NCBI GenBank assembly: GCA_021160945.1
Contig: JAGHBQ010000203.1
Span: forward strand, 1 to 5,195
Source of the DNA: Thermoplasmata archaeon
Lineage (GTDB): Archaea > Thermoplasmatota > Thermoplasmata > Thermoplasmatales > Aciduliprofundaceae
Direction: 5' to 3'
DNA: 5,195 bases
The translations under genes and the position numbers were made by a program. Positions 1-4,522 of this stretch are shown piece after piece. The notes under the pieces were generated by a model. That model made no database searches and was not told the origin of the DNA. It saw only the letters and a list, made by a program, of their open reading frames with translations. Position 1 is the first letter of the stretch. Each line of letters opens with the position of its first letter.

Positions 1-93
1 CTCAAGCAATGAGGTGACCATAACCGGCCAACCGAGAGCAAATATGACACGAAGTATGTTTCCCTCAAGAATATCCTTCTCAGGGATTTTCAC
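1..93 (-). CDS. MATE-family efflux transporter, N-terminal fragment (cut by left window edge)
   Basis: Reading the minus strand from base 93 gives 31 open codons beginning with GTG, and the frame runs off the window. The peptide starts M-K-I-P-E-K-D-I-L-E-G-N and continues to the stretch LRVIFALGWPVMVTSLLE. This matches the usual start of MATE (NorM/DinF-type) proteins: a short polar leader with an 'I-L-E-G-x-I' element, then the first membrane helix with a conserved Trp/Leu-Pro. MATE proteins are 12-helix inner-membrane antiporters that expel drugs or metabolites in exchange for Na+ or H+. The only ATG nearby on this strand is followed directly by a stop, so GTG is the likely start; an in-frame TTG six codons upstream would fall closer to the promoter. 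A TATA-like palindrome lies 26 nt upstream, fitting a leaderless transcript. The family call rests on only 31 residues. Confidence 0.7.
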   Translation of the reverse strand, partial: MKIPEKDILEGNILRVIFALGWPVMVTSLLE

Positions 94-111
94 ATTTGCG
101 TTATTGTGCAA

Positions 112-126
112 AAGTATTTAATACTT
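112..126. promoter_or_regulatory. Shared palindromic TATA element between divergent MATE and MFS genes
   Basis: AAGTATT-T-AATACTT is a perfect 7+1+7 inverted repeat. Each strand carries an archaeal TATA-like core (TATTTAATA on plus, TATTAAATA on minus). Its centre, base 119, is 27 nt from the MFS ATG at 146 and 26 nt from the MATE GTG at 93. Archaeal TATA boxes centre about 26 nt before transcription starts, so both mRNAs would begin at or next to their start codons. On the MFS side the flank GCAAAA (108-113) fits a BRE-like RNWAAW pattern; the mirrored MATE-side flank GTGTAA fits poorly, suggesting a bias toward MFS. The intergenic space is only 52 bp and I see no second TATA box. Confidence 0.6.
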
Positions 127-145
127 ACACCCAATTACCGTAGGG

Positions 146-1360
146 ATGAAAAAGAGGGACAAAGAATTGCTTCTTCTATCTCTTGCATTCCTCTTCGTAA
201 ATATGGGCTGGGGTATAGCTTGGCCCCAGCTACCCAACTATATGAAGGCACTTGGTGGAAGTATGGTGATGGTAGCATCCCTTTCAATACTTTTCAATGT
301 TTTTTCTACTCTTGGTCAGTATTTCTGGGGAAAGAAATCTGACGAAATGGGAAGAAGAAAGCCCTTTGTTATATTTGGTATCGCCACTGGAGGTTTCTTC
401 TTTTTCATCATGGCCTTTGCAACCACTGCGAGTGTTCTTCTGAGCATGAGAGCTTTACAGGGCTTCTTTATGTCCGCTCAGACTCCAGCAGTAAGTGCTC
501 TCATCTCCGAGCTATCTTCCAATGTGGGCAGGAGTTTTGGCATATTCAACGCGCTCTCCAATGCAGGCTTTATGCTGGGAAATTTTATTGGTGGATTTGT
601 AATGAAAATTTATCCCCACAATTATCCCTTTCTATATCTTCTTTCAAGTATACCATTCATAATCTCCATCCTCCTGATTATCTTTCTTAAAGAGCCATAT
701 AAAAAACCTGCTGATTTTCGTATGATTTTTCGAATAGACAGGCCGGGACCATTGATAATAAGATGGAAAAATGCCATAGGTTTCATCCAAAGAAACAGAA
801 ATATAACTATTATGACCATATCAGTTCTCTTCATAATGATAGCCTCGGGCATGGTTTATTCCTTCCTCTCCTTGCTTATAAATAACAGGTTTGGAGAAGC
901 ATGGGTGGGGTGGTACTTCGGTTTAGATAGCGGTGTATCTATTATATTTGTATATCTTCTGGGATACGCTGCTGATAAGATGGGTAGCAAACCCATAATC
1001 GCAATAGGAATTCTTGGATATGCTCTTACATTCTACCTTTACTATGCTGCAACAACAATCTATCTCTTACTCTTTGCCGCACTGGTCTCAGGATTTAAAT
1101 GGGCCGCTTATTTCAATTCCATAAATACATACATAGCCAAGATGAGCTTCAGGCATGAAAGAGCCACAGCCCTCGGAATTATGAATTCGGCTATGGCCCT
1201 GGGCTGGGTATTCGGACCATTGATAGGTGCATACCTAATTTCTCTTCTCTCTCTACCCCTCACCATACTTCTTGCCATAATACCAGCAGCTGTTTCCTTA
1301 GTTCTCATAGTTCCTGTGGAGAATGACCTGAACTACATCAATGGTTTGCCAAAACCATAA
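146..1360 (+). CDS. MFS transporter, 12-TM drug/metabolite exporter-like
   Basis: A 404-residue polytopic membrane protein, the usual length for a 12-helix Major Facilitator Superfamily carrier. Motif A is clear at residues 62-73 (GKKSDEMGRRKP) in the loop between helices 2 and 3, with a second-half copy at 273-283 (GYAADKMGSKP). R102-A-L-Q-G106 matches motif B in helix 4. Glycine-rich elements at 145-150 (GNFIGG) and 353-361 (GWVFGPLIG) fit helices 5 and 11. A charged cytoplasmic loop at about 182-218 separates the two six-helix halves. The start at 146 gives a short Lys/Arg/Asp/Glu leader before helix 1 and lies 27 nt after the TATA palindrome with no Shine-Dalgarno, so it looks leaderless. 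The substrate cannot be read from sequence; the divergent MATE gene suggests export. It is next to moeA, but nothing links it to molybdate uptake. Confidence 0.93.
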   Translation: MKKRDKELLLLSLAFLFVNMGWGIAWPQLPNYMKALGGSMVMVASLSILFNVFSTLGQYFWGKKSDEMGRRKPFVIFGIATGGFFFFIMAFATTASVLLSMRALQGFFMSAQTPAVSALISELSSNVGRSFGIFNALSNAGFMLGNFIGGFVMKIYPHNYPFLYLLSSIPFIISILLIIFLKEPYKKPADFRMIFRIDRPGPLIIRWKNAIGFIQRNRNITIMTISVLFIMIASGMVYSFLSLLINNRFGEAWVGWYFGLDSGVSIIFVYLLGYAADKMGSKPIIAIGILGYALTFYLYYAATTIYLLLFAALVSGFKWAAYFNSINTYIAKMSFRHERATALGIMNSAMALGWVFGPLIGAYLISLLSLPLTILLAIIPAAVSLVLIVPVENDLNYINGLPKP

Positions 1361-1369
1361 TTTTCTTCC
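1361..1369 (+). terminator. Possible weak T-rich terminator after MFS gene
   Basis: Directly after the TAA stop comes TTTTCTTCC, a short T-rich run with no hairpin. Archaeal RNA polymerase can stop at T-tracts alone, and a new promoter follows immediately, so a stop here is plausible. The tract is short, so this is a weak call. Confidence 0.25.
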
Positions 1370-1382
1370 ATAAATTTGATAT
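1369..1382 (+). promoter_or_regulatory. moeA promoter: BRE-like CATAAA and TATA-like TTTGATAT
   Basis: CATAAA (1369-1374) matches five of six positions of a BRE-like RNWAAW pattern and abuts TTTGATAT (1375-1382). The centre of that TATA-like box is 26.5 nt before the moeA ATG at 1405. This is the same geometry as the other promoters in the window and implies a leaderless moeA mRNA; no Shine-Dalgarno precedes the ATG. It would also drive mobB. Confidence 0.5.
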
Positions 1383-1396
1383 GCTTAATTGAGCAT
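1381..1396. promoter_or_regulatory. Operator-like inverted repeat between moeA TATA box and start
   Basis: ATGCTTAATTGAGCAT reads almost the same on both strands: arms ATGCT/AGCAT, centre AATT, one mismatched pair (7 of 8 pairs match). It overlaps the last two bases of the TATA-like box and ends 8 nt before the moeA ATG, so a bound protein would block polymerase or TFB loading. That is the classic place for an archaeal repressor site. The regulator is unknown, and an AT-rich palindrome of this size can arise by chance. Confidence 0.35.
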
Positions 1397-1404
1397 GTCC
1401 CCGT

Positions 1405-2619
1405 ATGCGACCTTTCACCAATCTTATCCCCTTCGAGGAAGCGAAGAGAATTTTGATGGAGAACGTGAAACCCATTGAGAGGGTTGAAGAGATCGATATT
1501 CTCCACTCTCTTCATAGAGTTCTTGCGGAAGATGTGATCTCTCCCATAAATGTTCCGCCTTTTTCAAGGGCAGCGGAAGATGGCTATGCAGTCCGTGCAC
1601 AAGATACATTTGGTGCGGGAACATACAATCCAAAAGAGTTAATTATTGTGGAAGAGATCAACACTGGAGAGTTCAAGGAAATAGAGATAAAAAATGGAGA
1701 ATGCGTAAAAATATCTACGGGCGCCATTCTCCCGAAGAATGCAGATGCTGTTGTCAGAGTTGAAGACACAGAAGAGGAAAATGGAAAAATAAAAGTTTAT
1801 CGTGCTGTCCATCCCGGCTTCGATGTTGCTCCCAGAGGAGAGGATATAAAGAAGGGTGAGAAAATTCTTGAGATGGGGACATTTCTAACACCCCCCAAAA
1901 TAGGATCATTGGCTGCCATAGGCATATCAAAAGTTAAAGTTTATTCAAGACCAAAAGTCGCGATTTTGCCCTCCGGGGATGAACTCCAGAAACCTGGAGA
2001 GCAGCTAAAGCCGGGAAAAATATACGATGTGAACACCTATACAATATCTTCCATAGTTAAGGAAAATGGTGGAGAGCCTGTTTTATTCTCCTATGTGAGG
2101 GATGAAAAGAAGGATATCGAGAGAAAACTCAAAGAAGCCTTGAAATATGATGTTGTGGTTTTTTCCGGCGGTTCATCGGTGGGGGATAGAGATATTCTCA
2201 TAGATGTTGTTTCAAAATACGCAAAGGTACTCTTTCATGGCGTTCAGATAAAGCCCGGGAAGCCCACTTGGTGCGCTGTGGGAGAAAAGCTCATATTCGG
2301 AATGCCAGGCTTTCCCACATCCTGCCTAAGTGATTCTTATCAGTTTTTAGCTCCTGCAATAAGAAAAATGGCAAGATTGCCCCCTAAGGAAGAGAAAATT
2401 GTCAAAGCTAAAATGGCCAGGAGAATAACATCAACCCTCGGAAGAATGCAGTTTTTCACAGTGAGAATAAAGGATGGGTATGCATATCCAGTCTACAAGA
2501 CATCTGGAGCAATAACAAGCATGGCATATTCGGATGGATACATAATCATACCTGCAAATGTTGACCTTGTGGAGAAAGATGAAGAGGTGGAAGTTCATCT
2601 TTGGAGTTTTGAGGGATGA
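1405..2619 (+). CDS. moeA: Molybdopterin molybdenumtransferase MoeA
   Basis: MoeA inserts molybdate (or tungstate in many archaea) into adenylylated molybdopterin, releasing AMP and giving active Moco/Wco in the cytoplasm. The 404 residues show the full family pattern: PPFSRAAEDGYA at 51-62 (the SAMDGYA-type motif with D59), TGAILPKNADAVVRVEDTE at 105-123, APRGEDI at 142-148, PSGDEL at 189-194, the MogA-like domain signature SGGSSVGDRD at 254-263, and GVQIKPGKPTWCAVG plus GMPGFPTSC at 279-307. A beta-rich C-terminal domain IV follows at about 335-400. Length is normal and there is no PBP-like C-terminal extension as in some archaeal paralogues. One oddity is Glu58, where the family usually has Met or Val before the conserved Asp-Gly-Tyr. 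The ATG at 1405 is supported by the family N-terminus and by promoter spacing. mobB follows after 4 nt, so the two should be co-transcribed. Confidence 0.96.
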   Translation: MRPFTNLIPFEEAKRILMENVKPIERVEEIDILHSLHRVLAEDVISPINVPPFSRAAEDGYAVRAQDTFGAGTYNPKELIIVEEINTGEFKEIEIKNGECVKISTGAILPKNADAVVRVEDTEEENGKIKVYRAVHPGFDVAPRGEDIKKGEKILEMGTFLTPPKIGSLAAIGISKVKVYSRPKVAILPSGDELQKPGEQLKPGKIYDVNTYTISSIVKENGGEPVLFSYVRDEKKDIERKLKEALKYDVVVFSGGSSVGDRDILIDVVSKYAKVLFHGVQIKPGKPTWCAVGEKLIFGMPGFPTSCLSDSYQFLAPAIRKMARLPPKEEKIVKAKMARRITSTLGRMQFFTVRIKDGYAYPVYKTSGAITSMAYSDGYIIIPANVDLVEKDEEVEVHLWSFEG

Positions 2620-2620
2620 T
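2611..2620 (+). promoter_or_regulatory. Ribosome binding site for mobB
   Basis: GAGGGATGAT, covering the moeA stop codon, resembles the archaeal Shine-Dalgarno (GAGG and TGAT blocks of GGAGGTGAT) and sits just before the ATG at 2624. It is the clearest Shine-Dalgarno site in the window and fits translation of an internal operon gene, supporting 2624 rather than the longer frame from 2558. No TATA box is seen 26 nt upstream. Confidence 0.5.
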
Positions 2621-2623
2621 CTC

Positions 2624-3313
2624 ATGTATCTAGGCATATGTGGACCTTCAAATTCAGGAAAAACCACACTTATATGCAATCTCCTGAAAGCTCTGAAAGA
2701 TGTGAAAGTTGCCGTAGTGAAACACACCCCCCATGGAATAGACATCAAGGGTAAAGATAGTTCCCTTTTTAAAGAGGCTGGAGCTGAAGAAGTTGTCCTC
2801 ATAGGAGATGAGGTAGTGCATTTCAAGAAGAACTCTAATCTTTTCAAAGTTCTAGAAGAACTGAGCGGAAAATATGAACTTATCCTGGTAGAAGGGTTCA
2901 AAAACTACAAATTTTTGAAGAAAATATGTCTCTCCGAATCATACGAGAACTGTGTTTTGAAAGATCCATCCTTGGAGGGTGCCCTTGAATATATTCGCCG
3001 TGAGATTGAAATAGAGAGAATATTAAAGAAATTGCCGAATTTCAATTGCGGAGAATGTATGCATAAAAATTGCAGAGAGATGGCCGAGGCCATATATAGA
3101 GGAGAAGATAAATTCGAGAATTGCAGATACTGGAATCCCCATGCTCTTATCGATCTCAAGGTGAACGGAAAGGACATCTACATGGGAAAATTTGCCCAGA
3201 ACGTTGTTATGAATACCCTTTTAGGTCTTCTTTCCTCCTTCAAAGGTGTTGGAGAGGTAGAAGAAGTAGAGCTTCATCTTGTAAGGAAAAAAGATTATAA
3301 GGAAAGACGCTGA
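2624..3313 (+). CDS. mobB: MobB-type GTPase fused to an iron-sulfur (CxxCx4C...C) domain
   Basis: A protein of 229 residues. Residues 1 to about 110 are a MobB-type P-loop domain: Walker A GPSNSGKT at 7-14, the MobB signature VVKHTPHGID at 31-40 followed by GKDS at 43-46, and LVEGFK at 88-93, the strand bearing the conserved Glu. MobB binds GTP and assists MobA in attaching the nucleotide to molybdopterin. Residues about 137-170 (LPNFNCGEC... CR) hold Cys142, Cys145, Cys150 and Cys167, spaced CxxC-x4-C-x16-C, like the FeS domain of RnfB and the acetyl-CoA synthase gamma subunit; this could carry a [4Fe-4S] cluster. A short C-terminal module (177-220: DLKVNGKDIYMG... LLSSFKGVG) resembles the tail of other archaeal MobB proteins as I recall them. 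The frame is open upstream to 2558, but that would overlap moeA by 62 nt and add residues before the Walker A strand that do not belong to the family; 2624 is preferred. Gap to moeA is 4 nt. Confidence 0.88.
   Translation: MYLGICGPSNSGKTTLICNLLKALKDVKVAVVKHTPHGIDIKGKDSSLFKEAGAEEVVLIGDEVVHFKKNSNLFKVLEELSGKYELILVEGFKNYKFLKKICLSESYENCVLKDPSLEGALEYIRREIEIERILKKLPNFNCGECMHKNCREMAEAIYRGEDKFENCRYWNPHALIDLKVNGKDIYMGKFAQNVVMNTLLGLLSSFKGVGEVEEVELHLVRKKDYKERR
3286..3301 (+). promoter_or_regulatory. Internal promoter for pcm inside the mobB 3' end
   Basis: GAAAAA (3286-3291) fits a BRE-like pattern and is followed by ATTATAAG (3294-3301), centred 25.5 nt before the pcm ATG. It lies in the last codons of mobB (Lys/Arg-rich tail). 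No good Shine-Dalgarno precedes pcm, so a leaderless mRNA from this site is a reasonable reading. AT-rich Lys codons can mimic such a site by chance. Confidence 0.45.
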
Positions 3314-3322
3314 TAAATCTTC

Positions 3323-3958
3323 ATGGATAACCATACCATGGTAGCAGTGCTGGAGAGGGATGGATACATAAGAAGTGAGAAAGTTAAAAGAGCATTCGAA
3401 ATTGTTGATCGTGCAAATTTTGTTTCGGAGGATAAAAGAGCATATGCGTATTTCGATGAGCCCTTGCCCATCGGATGGTCTCAAACAATAAGTGCTCCAA
3501 GCATGGTGGCTATAATGCTTGAACTTCTCCAAATAGAGGAAGGAAACAAAGTTCTGGAGATAGGCACAGGCTCAGGTTACAACGCTTGCCTAATGGCATG
3601 TATGGGAGCGGAGGTGATAACAATTGAGAGGATACCTGCACTGAGAGATTTTGCAAAGGATAATATGAAAAAATGTCCCTGCAGAGAAAAGGTTAAAATC
3701 TTTCTTGGTGATGGCTCCATAGGGTTTAAGAGAGAAGCACCCTACGACAGGATAATACTCACCTGTGGAGCACCGGATATACCGCCTCCTCTGATCGAGC
3801 AGTTGAAGCCTGGAGGGATTATGGTGATTCATCTTGGAGGGACATTTTTCCAGGAGCTATATGTTGTGAAAAAAGAAAAAGGTAGATTGATGAAAAAAAG
3901 GTGGGGTGAAGTAGCCTTTGTTCCACTTATAGGAAAATACGGGCATCGATGGGCTTAA
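3323..3958 (+). CDS. pcm: Protein-L-isoaspartate O-methyltransferase (PCMT)
   Basis: Pcm uses S-adenosylmethionine to methylate L-isoaspartyl residues formed when Asn and Asp age, letting them revert to normal peptide bonds; it is a cytoplasmic repair enzyme suited to hot-living cells. All family landmarks are present in 211 residues: PLPIGWSQTISAPSMVA at 47-63 (substrate/active-site region), SAM motif I VLEIGTGSGY at 77-86, GDGSIGF at 129-135, APYDRIILTCGAP at 139-151, QLKPGGIMVIHLG at 160-172 and the C-terminal FVPLIG at 199-204. Length is typical. The loop reads GWSQTIS where GYGQ or GHGQ is more usual, a mild variation. The ATG at 3323 is chosen for its spacing from the internal TATA box; a second in-frame ATG at 3338 would also leave the catalytic domain whole. 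It starts 9 nt after mobB, with no known functional link to cofactor synthesis. Confidence 0.95.
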   Translation: MDNHTMVAVLERDGYIRSEKVKRAFEIVDRANFVSEDKRAYAYFDEPLPIGWSQTISAPSMVAIMLELLQIEEGNKVLEIGTGSGYNACLMACMGAEVITIERIPALRDFAKDNMKKCPCREKVKIFLGDGSIGFKREAPYDRIILTCGAPDIPPPLIEQLKPGGIMVIHLGGTFFQELYVVKKEKGRLMKKRWGEVAFVPLIGKYGHRWA

Positions 3959-3990
3959 ATTACTCAATTTTGTGGCGATGGGTTTAAATA
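3947..3990. repeat. Tandem near-identical TATA-containing 14-mers
   Basis: CGATGGGCTTAAAT (3947-3960, spanning the pcm stop codon) and CGATGGGTTTAAAT (3976-3989) match at 13 of 14 positions and are offset by 29 bp. The second contains the TATA box used for the CBS gene; the first would place a start about 30 nt further upstream. This looks like a duplicated core promoter or a repeated protein-binding site. Confidence 0.4.
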
Positions 3991-3992
3991 TA
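3983..3992 (+). promoter_or_regulatory. TATA box of the CBS-domain gene
   Basis: TTTAAATATA is the best archaeal TATA match in the window, centred 25.5 nt before the ATG at 4013. No Shine-Dalgarno is seen, so the mRNA is probably leaderless. The preceding GATGGG is a poor BRE match. Confidence 0.6.
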
Positions 3993-4012
3993 CATTTTGC
4001 AATATTCTCACT

Positions 4013-4522
4013 ATGAAGAAAGATGAATTCGATGTTCAGTATGTTCTCAAGAATTTTTATAAAGTGCCTGTTAAATCAATCATGAAGGGAAAGCTCTGGG
4101 ATCTCCCAATGGTTTCGCAGGATACACCTATAGAGAATATTTTCTCCATTATGAGTGCACGAAGACATGTGTGGGTAATGGAAAGAAAGGGAAGCACCAA
4201 GCTGGTGGGTGTTATAACCGAAAAAGATTTGCTGGAGGTTATGGCTCCGAAGAGGATAAAACCCTATGTTATTGGAGGTATAGATTTAACTTCACTCCTG
4301 TTTGGAAATGTTAGAGTCGCGAAGGATGTCATGTGCAAGAAGCTCATAGTGGCACATCCGGATGATAAAGTGGAGGAGATCCTGAATAAAATGAAATCGT
4401 TTCGTGTGAGAAGATTGCCAGTTGTGGATAAAGATAATAACCTTCTAGGAGAAATAACAATAAAGACGCTCATAATTCAGTTCAGGAAAGTGCTCAAATG
4501 GTATCGCATCACGAAGGATTAG
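4013..4522 (+). CDS. Twin CBS-domain protein, probable nucleotide sensor
   Basis: A 169-residue soluble protein made almost only of two CBS modules. The first spans about 18-80 (VPVKSIMKGKLWDLPMVSQD through GVITEKDLLEVM) and the second about 101-160 (RVAKDVMCKKLIVAHPDD through GEITIKTLI). Between them is a linker, KPYVIGGIDLTSLLFGN, of a kind found in archaeal CBS pairs. CBS pairs (Bateman modules) usually bind adenosine ligands such as AMP, ATP or SAM. Repeat 1 has the ribose-binding pattern G66-x-x-T69-x-x-D72; in repeat 2 the Asp is replaced by Thr152, so one of the two sites may be empty or altered. There is no fused effector domain, so the partner is unknown. The neighbouring pcm uses SAM, but a link is speculation. 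Its stop overlaps that of the convergent TPR gene. Confidence 0.92.
   Translation: MKKDEFDVQYVLKNFYKVPVKSIMKGKLWDLPMVSQDTPIENIFSIMSARRHVWVMERKGSTKLVGVITEKDLLEVMAPKRIKPYVIGGIDLTSLLFGNVRVAKDVMCKKLIVAHPDDKVEEILNKMKSFRVRRLPVVDKDNNLLGEITIKTLIIQFRKVLKWYRITKD

Noticed and set aside
106..342. Plus-strand 78-codon frame overlapping the MFS start
   Set aside because: It starts in the promoter palindrome region and is out of frame with the clear MFS gene; no motif or own promoter is seen.
146..1360. MFS protein as a molybdate/tungstate importer linked to moeA
   Set aside because: No sequence feature shows oxyanion specificity; known Mo/W uptake is mainly by ABC systems, and the MFS gene shares its promoter region with MATE rather than moeA.
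1395..1404. Alternative ATG at 1395 just before moeA
   Set aside because: It is out of frame with MoeA and falls partly in the inverted repeat; the ATG at 1405 fits both family and promoter spacing.
2558..2623. Longer N-terminus for MobB
   Set aside because: It would overlap moeA by 62 nt and add 22 residues before the Walker A strand; the ATG at 2624 has a Shine-Dalgarno and fits the family start.
2431..2901. Minus-strand 156-codon open frame opposite moeA/mobB
   Set aside because: It lies wholly over two well-supported genes; its peptide is Ser/Phe/Arg-rich with no recognisable motif, typical of an antisense shadow.
3221..3532. Minus-strand 103-codon open frame over mobB end and pcm start
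   Set aside because: It overlaps conserved Pcm and MobB coding sequence and has no family motif.
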